Shown here: in pieces, positions 25,843 through 33,213 of the stretch
How the letters are laid out: the number at the start of each line of letters is the position of its first letter
How positions within the stretch are numbered: position 1 is the first letter of the stretch
From: Cedecea selenatireducens
Lineage (GTDB): Bacteria; Pseudomonadota; Gammaproteobacteria; Enterobacterales; Enterobacteriaceae
DNA: 64,000 bases
Direction of reading: 5' to 3'
Assembly (NCBI RefSeq): GCF_042138895.1
Contig: NZ_JBHIKW010000006.1
Location: 124,001 to 188,000, forward strand
Made by a program: the position numbers and the translations under genes
The notes under the pieces: model-generated
Told to the model about the DNA's origin: nothing
Databases searched by the model: none
What the model saw: the letters and a program-made list of their open reading frames with translations, nothing else

Positions 25843-26295
25843 TCAGGAGGCATGGCGTGCCCGAGTGACGATTTCGCCCGGCTGCAGCTCGCGGCCGTCT
25901 TCGGCCTGCAGGGTTAGCTTGCGGATGGGGCGATGCTGCTGGCTGTCTACCAGCACGCTGCGTGTCTCATCCTTGGCATACAGATTTTCGCAGCCCCACT
26001 GGGAAAGGGCGGCCAGCACGGTTTGCAGCGCCCGGCCTTTCTCCGTCAGCACGTACTCGCTCCAGGCGCTGCCGTCCGAGGCCGGGCGAAGCTCAAAAAT
26101 GCCGTTGTCGACGAGCTGTTTGAGGCGAAGGGTCAGCATATTTTTGGCGATGCCGAGGTTCTTTTGGAATTCACCGAAGCGAGACATGCCGTTCAGCGCA
26201 TCGCGCACGATAAGCAGTGACCACCAGTCGCCGATCACGTCCAGCGTGCGGGCAACCGAACAGACGCTGTCTTCAAGGCTTTTACGTTTCATCAT
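25843..26295 (-). CDS. HxlR-family winged-helix regulator
   Basis: A 150-residue HxlR/YodB-type regulator. The domain starts SVCSVARTLDVIGDWWSLLIVRDAL and continues FGEFQKNLGIAKNMLTLRLKQLVDNG and the wing YVLTEKGRAL. The Cys at position 12 is the conserved one that senses quinones or aldehydes in this family. The gene is upstream of and co-directional with the SDR gene. An operator-like palindrome lies in its own promoter (26316-26332), which suggests autoregulation together with control of the SDR. Confidence 0.9.
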   Translation of the reverse strand: MMKRKSLEDSVCSVARTLDVIGDWWSLLIVRDALNGMSRFGEFQKNLGIAKNMLTLRLKQLVDNGIFELRPASDGSAWSEYVLTEKGRALQTVLAALSQWGCENLYAKDETRSVLVDSQQHRPIRKLTLQAEDGRELQPGEIVTRARHAS

Positions 26296-26315
26296 TCCTC
26301 CTGGTGGGATCTACA

Positions 26316-26332
26316 GGTTCTATTATAAAACT
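26316..26332 (-). promoter_or_regulatory. Operator-like palindrome before the HxlR gene
   Basis: GGTTCTATTATAAAACT matches the perfect palindrome at 25705-25721 and sits about 20 bp upstream of the regulator's start, a typical place for autorepression. Confidence 0.5.
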
Positions 26333-26359
26333 TTTTGGTCGGGAAACTGAGCGACAATT

Positions 26360-27262
26360 TCAACGGTACCAGGCGGTGAGCGCGCGGCGCAGGCTGGCTA
26401 TCAGCCGGAGCTTCCATTCCACGGTTGACGTCCGGTACTGCAAAAACAGGCTGCCGATGGCCTGGTCCCCGGAAAGCGGCAGCGTAAAAAGCTGTTCTTT
26501 GTCGTTGAGCGTGGCAAACCACGGGGCAGGCACAATAGCCATCAGCGGGGCGTGACGCAAGGCGGGCGCAAGCTGGCCGTAATCGCTACAGGTAAACGCC
26601 AGCCGACGCCCGAGCCCGGCTCGCGCCTGCTGGCGGTCCAGCTCGTTAACGTCCTGCGGCCAGGGGTGGCAGTAGAAGTGCTCAAACTGCGCCAGCTCGT
26701 CGAAGGCCAGAGCTTCACGCCCGCTAAGCCTGGCGTACAGCGGCTGGCCGAAAACGGCGATCAGCCGCGTGCTGCCTATGCGGTCATACTGCAGCGCGCT
26801 GACGCGCTTTTGATGATCGCCGACGGCAAGCAGCAAATCTATTTTGCCTTCCAGCAGCTCATCCCGCCAGGCTCGCCGTTCAAAGGTCAGGCACTCGATG
26901 ATGGCACCGGCCTGATGGCCTTTGCTGGCAAGTTCAGGGGTTAGCAGCACGTTTAGCGCCGGAGGCAGCACAAGGCGAAAGCGCCGCTCTTCCGCGTGCT
27001 GTTCACCAAACAGTTCTTCATTGAGCGAAACGAACAGCGGGATTAAGCGCTCTTTAATGCCCAGCGCAAAGGGCGTTGGCACCTGGGCGTTTCCCTCTCT
27101 GCGAAAAAGCGGATCGCCCAGCGCCTCACGCAGGCGGGCGAGGGCGTGGCTAACCGCCGACGGGCTAAGCGCGAGCTTCTGTGCCGTTCGGCTGGTTGAG
27201 CCGGTGCTGAGCATCACGTACAGCACTTTCAGCAAGTTCATGTCTAATTGCAGGATGTTCAC
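26360..27262 (-). CDS. LysR-family regulator divergent from the B3 metallo-hydrolase
   Basis: A LysR regulator of about 300 residues in the NodD/LeuO/SyrM-like group (LDMNLLKVLYVMLSTGS, then TAQKLALSPSAVSHALARLREALGDPLF). The start is uncertain. GTG 27260-27262 is preferred because AGAG lies about 10 nt upstream and the N-terminus then resembles NodD; ATG 27241 or 27283 are alternatives. The effector domain covers about residues 95-290. It is divergent from the metallo-beta-lactamase-fold gene at 27337, an arrangement like ampR-ampC, so it probably regulates that gene. Confidence 0.87.
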   Translation of the reverse strand: MNILQLDMNLLKVLYVMLSTGSTSRTAQKLALSPSAVSHALARLREALGDPLFRREGNAQVPTPFALGIKERLIPLFVSLNEELFGEQHAEERRFRLVLPPALNVLLTPELASKGHQAGAIIECLTFERRAWRDELLEGKIDLLLAVGDHQKRVSALQYDRIGSTRLIAVFGQPLYARLSGREALAFDELAQFEHFYCHPWPQDVNELDRQQARAGLGRRLAFTCSDYGQLAPALRHAPLMAIVPAPWFATLNDKEQLFTLPLSGDQAIGSLFLQYRTSTVEWKLRLIASLRRALTAWYR

Positions 27263-27336
27263 GATCGCGGCTCTCAATTGCATCACACTAAATTGCCCGG
27301 CATTATACTGCGCCTCCTGACAAAAAGGAGCCACCC

Positions 27337-28221
27337 GTGAACCGTTATAGCCTGTTGTTTATCTGCATGATTTCGACCTTCTCTGCCGGCAGCATTGCGG
27401 CGCTAAACCCGACCCAGCCGCTGTCCGCCGCGCCGCCTTATTCGCTGTTTGAAGGCTGGGCAAAGCCGGTCAAGCCGTTCCGCATGGCGGAAAACGTCTG
27501 GTATGTCGGGACCGAAAATCTCTCGTCCATTCTGATTACCACGCCTGAGGGTCATATCCTGGTGGACGGCGCGCTGGATGCCAGCGCAGAGGGAATAAAA
27601 AATAATATCGCCGCACTTGGCTTCAATATTCGCGACCTGCGTTTCATCCTCAATAGCCATGCCAGGTTGGATCAGGCCGGCGGCATCGCCAGACTAAAGC
27701 TGTGGAGCGGGGCGAAGCTCATTGCCAGCAAGGCGAATGCGGAGCAAATGGCGCGAGGAGGAAAAGAGGACTTTGCGCTTGGGGACGCGCTGCCGTTTCC
27801 GCCGGTAAGCACGGATAAAATTATTCACGATCGCGAGACGCTGACCCTCGGCGGTGTGTCCGCGACGGCGCTGCTGACGCCGGGGCATCTGCCGGGCAGC
27901 ACTTCATGGCTGTTTACTCTGCCCGACGGCAGCAAGCTTATCTACGCCGACAGCCTGGCTACGCCGGACTATTATCTGGTGGCGAATAAAAATTATCCAA
28001 CGCTGGTGGAGGATATTCGCCATAGCTTTGCCACACTTGCCGCGCAGAAGGTCGACATTTTTGTGGCGAACAAAGGGGAGCGCTTCGGCCTGGCGGATAA
28101 ACAGGCCCGACTGGCCGCCGGAGATAGCAGCGCGTTTATCGACAGGGACGGGTTACAACGCTATGTAGAACTCTCCCGGCAGCGCTTTGAAGCGCAGCTG
28201 AAACAACAAACGGAACAATAG
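27337..28221 (+). CDS. Subclass B3 metallo-beta-lactamase homologue with R/Q/K metal site
   Basis: A 294-residue exported protein (signal peptide to about residue 21, ending SIAA) of the metallo-beta-lactamase fold, B3-like. The start is GTG 27337 with AAGGAG 6 nt upstream. The zinc motif reads H108-A-R110-L-D112-Q113, then His184 in TPGHLPGS and Lys246 in VANKGERFGL. In standard B3 numbering these are His116, Arg118, Asp120, Gln121, His196 and Lys263 in place of His118, His121 and His263. The described B3-RQK variants share this pattern. Such proteins may bind one zinc and have low or altered lactamase activity. A LysR regulator is divergent. Confidence 0.88.
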   Translation: MNRYSLLFICMISTFSAGSIAALNPTQPLSAAPPYSLFEGWAKPVKPFRMAENVWYVGTENLSSILITTPEGHILVDGALDASAEGIKNNIAALGFNIRDLRFILNSHARLDQAGGIARLKLWSGAKLIASKANAEQMARGGKEDFALGDALPFPPVSTDKIIHDRETLTLGGVSATALLTPGHLPGSTSWLFTLPDGSKLIYADSLATPDYYLVANKNYPTLVEDIRHSFATLAAQKVDIFVANKGERFGLADKQARLAAGDSSAFIDRDGLQRYVELSRQRFEAQLKQQTEQ

Positions 28222-28250
28222 GGCTTTTTGCGATCCGCCAGGCAGGTCGG

Positions 28251-28268
28251 CTGTCATTTTTCTGTCAC
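28251..28268 (+). promoter_or_regulatory. PhoB box upstream of agp
   Basis: CTGTCATTTTTCTGTCAC contains two 7-bp CTGTCAY repeats separated by 4 bp, as in the enterobacterial Pho box. It ends 45 bp before the agp start, suggesting phosphate-starvation control. Confidence 0.75.
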
Positions 28269-28313
28269 AATATATTCTTCACATTTTATTAATCACTCCC
28301 TGAGGAATAAGTA

Positions 28314-29558
28314 ATGAAGAAAAAAATTGTTGCCTCATTGCTGGCCGTCGCCTGTATTGCCCCAGGCCTGGCGAAAGCGGAAACCGTGCCTGACGGCTAC
28401 CAGCTGCAGCAGGTCCTGCTGATGAGCCGTCATAACCTGCGTGCGCCGCTGGCCAACAACGGCAGCGTGCTTGAGCAGTCTACGGCTCAGGCGTGGCCGG
28501 AATGGGACGTGCCTGGCGGGCAGCTCACCACCAAAGGCGGCGTGCTGGAAGTGTATATGGGGCATTACATGCGTGAATGGCTGGCGAGCCAGAAGCTGGT
28601 GACCAGCGGTGAATGCCCGGCGCCGGAAAGCGTTTATGCCTATGCCAACAGCCTCCAGCGTACCGTGGCCACCGCGCAATTCTTCATTACCGGCGCCTTC
28701 CCAGGCTGTGACGTGCCGGTACATCATCAGGAAAAAATGGGCACCATGGACCCGGTGTTCAACCCGGTGATCACCAACACCTCGCCTGAGTTTAAAGACA
28801 AAGCCGTGCAGGCGATGGAAAAGCAGCGCACGGAATACAAGCTTGCTGACAGCTACAAACTGCTGGAGCAAATTGTCGGCTATAAAAACTCGCCAACCTG
28901 TAAAGAGAAGCAACTGTGTGACCTGTCCGGGCCGAAAGATGCCTTTAGCGCCAACGCCACTCAGGAGCCGGGCGTAAACGGTTCGCTGAAGGTGGGCAAT
29001 GCCCTGGTGGATGCTTTCACGCTGCAATACTACGAAGGCTTCCCGATGGATCAGGTGGCATGGGGAAAAATCAAGACGGCAGAACAGTGGCGCGTGCTTT
29101 CGCAGCTGAAAAACAGCTACCAGGACACCCTGTTCACTTCGCCGGAAGTAGCCCGCAACGTCGCGGCCCCGCTGGTGAAATACATTCAAAGCGCGTTAAC
29201 GTCGAAAGAGGCGACTTCCGGGCCGAAAGTGACGCTGATGGTGGGGCATGACTCTAACATCGCTTCGCTGCTGACCGCGCTGCAGTTCAAGCCTTATCAG
29301 CTGCCGGGGCAGTACGAGCGCACGCCGATTGGCGGCAATATTCTGTTCCAGCGCTGGCACGATAAGAGCAATAACCGCGATCTGCTGAAGGTGGAATACG
29401 TTTACCAGAGCGCCGAACAGCTGCGTAATGGCGATGTATTAACCCTGAAGAATCCGCCAAAACGCGTTACGCTGCAGCTGGAAGGCTGCCCGACGGACGC
29501 CAACGGCTACTGCTCGTGGGATAAGTTTAGCGAAGTGCTGACTCAGGCCGTGAAGTAA
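28314..29558 (+). CDS. agp: Periplasmic glucose-1-phosphatase Agp
   Basis: Agp is a periplasmic histidine acid phosphatase that hydrolyses glucose 1-phosphate and has some phytase activity. The 414-residue product has a signal peptide (cut after AKA), the catalytic RHNLRAP motif near the mature N-terminus and the proton-donor motif GHDSN. Length matches E. coli Agp (413), and it precedes yccJ and wrbA on the opposite strand as in E. coli. The four Cys are placed for disulfides. A Pho box lies upstream (28251-28268), while no such role is established for E. coli agp as far as I know. Confidence 0.95.
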   Translation: MKKKIVASLLAVACIAPGLAKAETVPDGYQLQQVLLMSRHNLRAPLANNGSVLEQSTAQAWPEWDVPGGQLTTKGGVLEVYMGHYMREWLASQKLVTSGECPAPESVYAYANSLQRTVATAQFFITGAFPGCDVPVHHQEKMGTMDPVFNPVITNTSPEFKDKAVQAMEKQRTEYKLADSYKLLEQIVGYKNSPTCKEKQLCDLSGPKDAFSANATQEPGVNGSLKVGNALVDAFTLQYYEGFPMDQVAWGKIKTAEQWRVLSQLKNSYQDTLFTSPEVARNVAAPLVKYIQSALTSKEATSGPKVTLMVGHDSNIASLLTALQFKPYQLPGQYERTPIGGNILFQRWHDKSNNRDLLKVEYVYQSAEQLRNGDVLTLKNPPKRVTLQLEGCPTDANGYCSWDKFSEVLTQAVK

Positions 29559-29564
29559 GAAGAT

Positions 29565-29586
29565 GCTGCCCCCGGAAGGGGGCAGC
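29565..29586. terminator. GC-rich hairpin between agp and yccJ
   Basis: Nine-bp perfect stem GCTGCCCCC/GGGGGCAGC with a GGAA loop between the convergent agp and yccJ. There is no T-run on either side, so it is only a possible terminator. Confidence 0.45.
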
Positions 29587-29593
29587 GGAGAGT

Positions 29594-29821
29594 TTAAACG
29601 TTTTTACGTTCTATGGTTTGTTCGCCCCAGAAGAGCGAGTCCTTATCCGTTTTAGCAAAGGCGAGCGGTAAAACCTCATCGCTCCCTTCTTCCCAAATTT
29701 TTTCGGCCAGCTTTTCGTCGTACTTTGCCAGCTCAAAAATGGCTTCTGCAATTTCTGGTGAGGTGTTGCGTAGACTTGCCCATTCGCCAACGTGATGGGC
29801 TTTTGCTTGCGTCGTTGTCAT
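29594..29821 (-). CDS. yccJ: YccJ family small protein
   Basis: A 75-residue protein of unknown function, nearly identical in pattern to E. coli YccJ: AKAHHVGEWASLRNTSPEIAEAIFELAKYDEKLAEKIWEEGSDE and the C-terminus FWGEQTIERKNV. It lies 11 bp after wrbA on the same strand and is likely in one transcript with it. WrbA-YccJ co-occurrence is the only clue to a role. No signal peptide or membrane helix. Confidence 0.95.
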   Translation of the reverse strand: MTTTQAKAHHVGEWASLRNTSPEIAEAIFELAKYDEKLAEKIWEEGSDEVLPLAFAKTDKDSLFWGEQTIERKNV

Positions 29822-29832
29822 CTCTCCTCCCG

Positions 29833-30429
29833 TTAACCGTTGAGTTTTACCGCCAGACCTGCGACGTGTTCCCCCTGGTAGCGGGCTATCGCCAGCTCTT
29901 CCTGGCTTGGCTGACGTGAACCGTCGCCGCCGGCAATGGTTGTGGCCCCGTAAGGCGTACCGCCGCGCACCTGCGAGACATCAAACAGTTCCTGCGCCGC
30001 GTAGCCGATAGGCACAATCACCATCCCATGGTGGGCGAGCGTTGTCCAGGTGGAGGTGATGGTCTGCTCCTGGCCGCCGCCGGTGCCGGTGGAGCTGAAC
30101 ACGCTGCCCAGTTTTCCGTAGAGCGCGCCGGACGCCCAAAGGCCGCCCGTCTGATCGAGGAAGGTACGCATCTGGCCCGCCATATTGCCAAAGCGGGTAG
30201 GGGTCCCGAAGATAATGGCGTCGTAATCGGCCAGCTCCTGCGGCGTGGCGACCGGCGCAGTGTGGGTTTTGCCACCGGCTTTAGCAAAGGCTTCCGGGGC
30301 CATGGTTTCGGGCACGCGCTTTATTGTCACTTCCGCACCATCGACCTTTTGTGCACCTTCTGCCACGGCCTTAGCCATGGTTTCGATGTGTCCATACATT
30401 GAATAATAAAGCACCAGTACTTTAGCCAT
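29833..30429 (-). CDS. wrbA: NAD(P)H:quinone oxidoreductase WrbA
   Basis: WrbA is a tetrameric flavodoxin-like FMN protein that reduces quinones by two electrons and limits radical formation, mainly in stationary phase. The 198-residue product shows the FMN loop VLYYSMYGHIETMA at the N-terminus, the second loop GTPTRFGNMAGQMRTFLDQTGG, and STGTGGGQEQT. The size matches E. coli WrbA (198). The start is ATG 30427-30429, preceded by GGAGTGAAG. In E. coli the gene is RpoS-dependent; no box was identified here. Confidence 0.96.
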   Translation of the reverse strand: MAKVLVLYYSMYGHIETMAKAVAEGAQKVDGAEVTIKRVPETMAPEAFAKAGGKTHTAPVATPQELADYDAIIFGTPTRFGNMAGQMRTFLDQTGGLWASGALYGKLGSVFSSTGTGGGQEQTITSTWTTLAHHGMVIVPIGYAAQELFDVSQVRGGTPYGATTIAGGDGSRQPSQEELAIARYQGEHVAGLAVKLNG

Positions 30430-30806
30430 CTTGCTTCACTCCTCAGTTGAACTGCAGTTTTGCTGCACTCCTTTAAAGATATGACCTGTGGCGCAGAGTG
30501 CAAACCTGAGTGTTCCTTCCTTGATGCATCACAAGCGCAGGCGAAATTTTCACCCTGTAGCATTAGCTAACATTTTTCCGGGTGTTTTTTGACCAGCTAT
30601 AAGAGGGTGTTATGACCTCGGGTTTGCAGGATAAAACCCCAAGCTCACCGGCATGTTTCTGGATGTTTCTGAATGGAGGTTTAATCGCGTCGGTACACTA
30701 AGCTTAGTCCCACGCGGTAACGTTGACGGCATGCTCGTCTGGCCGCGCAATGAAAGACTTCTCTTTTATTGAATGCAAGATGATGTCCTAAATCCGGAGG
30801 TTAGAA
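30430..30806. promoter_or_regulatory. Intergenic promoter region wrbA / ymdF
   Basis: About 377 bp with no credible gene between the divergent wrbA and ymdF. It should hold both promoters; TACACT near 30696 could be a -10 element for ymdF, but this is weak. No repeat or known RNA was recognised. Confidence 0.45.
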
Positions 30807-30980
30807 ATGGCAAACCATCGTGGTGGTTCAGGTAATTTCGCTGAAGACCGTGAAAGAGCATCAGAAGCAGGCCGTAAAGGTGGCCAGCACAGCGGCGGTA
30901 ACTTCAAAAACGATCCGCAGCGCGCCTCAGAGGCTGGTCAAAAAGGGGGTAAAAACAGCCACGGCAGCAAGAATAAATAG
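30807..30980 (+). CDS. ymdF: KGG-repeat stress protein YmdF (57 residues)
   Basis: A short hydrophilic, Gly/Lys-rich protein with two KGG motifs of the type GNFxxDxxRASEAGxKGG (GNFAEDRERASEAGRKGG and NFKNDPQRASEAGQKGG), as in YmdF/YciG stress proteins. The frame is 58 codons including the stop. A strong GGAGG at 30796-30800 precedes ATG 30807. YmdF/YciG proteins in E. coli are RpoS-controlled and linked to swarming or acid stress, with an unclear molecular role. Its position after wrbA is as in E. coli. Confidence 0.9.
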   Translation: MANHRGGSGNFAEDRERASEAGRKGGQHSGGNFKNDPQRASEAGQKGGKNSHGSKNK

Positions 30981-31031
30981 CCGTAGCTACGTTCAGTGCG
31001 CGCAGGGTAATCCTCGCGCCGACGGTGCCCC

Positions 31032-31058
31032 AACCGCCGGTTTATCCGGCGGTTTTTT
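31032..31058 (+). terminator. Terminator after ymdF
   Basis: Nine-bp stem AACCGCCGG/CCGGCGGTT with a 5-nt loop and T6 run. It overlaps the upstream part of the next open frame, which shows the EamA gene must start further downstream. Confidence 0.9.
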
Positions 31059-31135
31059 ATTTTCCCATTGCAACAAAATGTGACTGGAAGCACTATAGAC
31101 CCTCGACTTTCACCCTGATGTATCCGGTCTCCCTC

Positions 31136-32071
31136 ATGTCTGCGCCATTAAGCCGTTATAAATTCTCCGTTAAGCCGCAGGAAGCGCTGCTTATCCTCAT
31201 CACCATGTTCTGGGGCGGCACTTTCCTGGCCGTGCAGTACGCCATGACGATGAGCGATCCGTTCTTCTTTGTTGGCCTGCGCTTTGCTACCGCCGCCGTG
31301 GCCGTGGGGCTGCTGTCGCTGAAATCGCTGCGCGGATTAACCTGGCTTGAAATCAAGGCGGGAGTAATGATTGGCGTGGCTATCGCCATCGGCTACAGCA
31401 TGCAGACCTGGGGGCTGCAAACCATCCCCAGCAGTAAATCCGCCTTTATTACCGCGATGTACGTTCCCGTTGTGCCGCTTTTGCAGTGGATCTGCCTTGG
31501 CCGTATGCCGGGCCTGATGTCCTGGATTGGGGTGATCCTGGCGTTTGTGGGCCTTATTTTTCTTGCCGGACCGGAGGGCACCAGCCTGTCGCTGGGTGCC
31601 GGGGAAATTATCACGCTGATTGGCGCCGTAGCGATTGCCGCAGAGATAATCCTGATCAGCGTCTGGGCAGGAAAAGTGGACATTAAACGCGTCACCGTGG
31701 TGCAGCTGGCGACGGCATCGCTGGTGTCATTTGTGGCGATGGTGCCCGCTGGGGAAAGCGTGCCGCATTTCAGCCCCGGACTGGTGATGATTGCCCTGGG
31801 GTTGGGAATTTTCAGCGCCATCATTCAGGTGACGATGAACTGGGCGCAGCGCAGCGTATCGCCGACCCGTGCAACGGTAATTTATACCGGCGAGCCGGTT
31901 TGGGCGGGGATCTTTGGCCGCATGGCGGGGGAGCGGCTTCCCGTACTCGCGCTGCTGGGCGGGGCGTTGATCGTGCTCGGGGTGCTGGTTAGCGAGCTGA
32001 AGCTCAAGCGCAAGAAAGCAGCGAACGCGGAGCGCGACTGGCAGGAAGATACCGAAGGCGAGGGCGTCTGA
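31136..32071 (+). CDS. EamA/DMT-family transporter (RhaT/YedA-like)
   Basis: An inner-membrane drug/metabolite transporter of about 311 residues from ATG 31136 (ATG 31118 is an alternative; neither has a clear ribosome site). About ten hydrophobic helices form two EamA repeats, for example FWGGTFLAVQYAMTMSDPFFFVGLRFATAAVAV and the second-half motif SPTRATVIYTGEPVWAG. The family exports amino acids, nucleotides or drugs. The substrate cannot be predicted. It sits where the rut operon lies in E. coli, immediately upstream of rutR. Confidence 0.85.
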   Translation: MSAPLSRYKFSVKPQEALLILITMFWGGTFLAVQYAMTMSDPFFFVGLRFATAAVAVGLLSLKSLRGLTWLEIKAGVMIGVAIAIGYSMQTWGLQTIPSSKSAFITAMYVPVVPLLQWICLGRMPGLMSWIGVILAFVGLIFLAGPEGTSLSLGAGEIITLIGAVAIAAEIILISVWAGKVDIKRVTVVQLATASLVSFVAMVPAGESVPHFSPGLVMIALGLGIFSAIIQVTMNWAQRSVSPTRATVIYTGEPVWAGIFGRMAGERLPVLALLGGALIVLGVLVSELKLKRKKAANAERDWQEDTEGEGV

Positions 32072-32109
32072 GCTATAATTCATGCCAGCGATCAACAAGG
32101 AGAGCTCGC

Positions 32110-32754
32110 ATGGCTGAAGCCGCAACTGACAGTAAAACCCCTGGGCGCCGCTCGAAAGCCGTAGCGGCCAAAAAACAGGCCATTCTTGCCGCTGCGCTGG
32201 CGTTCTTTTCTCAATACGGCATCCACGGCACCAGCCTTGAGCAGGTGGCCGAGCGGGCCGAAGTTTCAAAGACTAACCTGCTTTATTACTACCCGTCCAA
32301 AGAAGCGCTCTACGTTGCGGTGCTCAAGCAGATCCTCGACGTCTGGCTTGCCCCGCTGCGAGCCTTTCGCGAGGACCTGCAGCCGCTGGTGGCGATTGGG
32401 GAATACATTCGGCTCAAGCTGGAGGTTTCGCGCGATTATCCGCAGGCGTCTAAGCTCTTTTGCCTGGAGATGCTGCAGGGCGCGCCGCTGCTAAAAGGGG
32501 AACTGACGGGGGACCTGAAAGCCCTGGTGGATGACAAGTCGGCGATCATTGCCGGCTGGGTTGCCAGCGGTAAACTTGCCGCCGTTGACCCGCATCATCT
32601 TATTTTTATGCTCTGGGCCACGACCCAGCACTACGCGGATTTTGCCAGCCAGGTTGAGGCCGTAACCGGCAGCACGCTGCAGGATGAGGATTTTTTCCGC
32701 CGCACGGTGGAAAACGTGCAGCGGATGATTATTGAAGGTATTCGGGTTCGTTAA
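32110..32754 (+). CDS. rutR: TetR-family pyrimidine regulator RutR
   Basis: RutR is the uracil/thymine-sensing regulator of pyrimidine degradation and, in E. coli, of carAB. The 214-residue product has the TetR helix-turn-helix at about residues 20-65 (ILAAALAFFSQYGIHGTSLEQVAERAEVSKTNLLYYYPSKEALYV), and the C-terminal RutR-type domain (FCLEMLQGAPLL, AIIAGWVASGKLAAVDPHHLIFMLWATTQHYADFA). It precedes putA as in E. coli, but the rutA-G operon normally divergent from it is absent from this locus and an EamA gene is upstream instead. Confidence 0.92.
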   Translation: MAEAATDSKTPGRRSKAVAAKKQAILAAALAFFSQYGIHGTSLEQVAERAEVSKTNLLYYYPSKEALYVAVLKQILDVWLAPLRAFREDLQPLVAIGEYIRLKLEVSRDYPQASKLFCLEMLQGAPLLKGELTGDLKALVDDKSAIIAGWVASGKLAAVDPHHLIFMLWATTQHYADFASQVEAVTGSTLQDEDFFRRTVENVQRMIIEGIRVR

Positions 32755-32760
32755 TCAGCT

Positions 32761-33153
32761 CTATTTCGGGGGCAAGACACAGCTGACGTCGCCCTCTTCG
32801 CATTCCAGCGTGCCCTTCAGCAGTTCGGTGCGTTCGAGCGTTTTATCCGCCAGGCAGTTGGCGCGCACCATCGGGTAGACCGATCCCTGTTCAGCGCCAG
32901 AACTCATAAAGTCACAGTCCGCATCGCGGAAGGCTATCCACGCATTCTGCGCTTTTTTAAGCTGCGCTTTTTGCTTGTCGGTTGCCCGGGACATAACTTC
33001 TTTATAGGTTTTGTTCAGCTGCTCGTCCTGCTTTTTATACTCTGCGGCATAGCACTGATTCATATCGGCCTGGGTGGTGGCTGCATCACAGCCATCGGCC
33101 ATCGCGGCCCCGCTCAGCAGCAGCCCGCCAACAAGTAAACACACGCGTTTCAT
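32761..33153 (-). CDS. LprI-like periplasmic protein (DUF1311)
   Basis: A 130-residue exported protein: signal peptide (LLVGGLLLSGAAMA), then a DUF1311/LprI domain. Cys residues in DGCDAATTQADMNQC, DADC and ANCLADKT are placed for disulfides, as is the motif RATDKQKAQLKKAQNAWIAFRDADCDF. LprI of Mycobacterium inhibits lysozyme; the role here is a guess. It lies between rutR and putA, convergent with rutR, and is not part of the putA transcript, which ends at 33169-33196. Confidence 0.85.
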   Translation of the reverse strand: MKRVCLLVGGLLLSGAAMADGCDAATTQADMNQCYAAEYKKQDEQLNKTYKEVMSRATDKQKAQLKKAQNAWIAFRDADCDFMSSGAEQGSVYPMVRANCLADKTLERTELLKGTLECEEGDVSCVLPPK

Positions 33154-33168
33154 TTCGCTGTCCTCAAA

Positions 33169-33196
33169 TAAAAAAGGGCTCTCAGATGAGAGCCCT
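33169..33196 (-). terminator. putA transcription terminator
   Basis: A 9-bp stem (33175-33183 with 33188-33196) with, on the minus strand, a following T-run, just beyond the putA stop. Confidence 0.85.
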
Positions 33197-33213
33197 CGTA
33201 TCCTGGCAGACTG

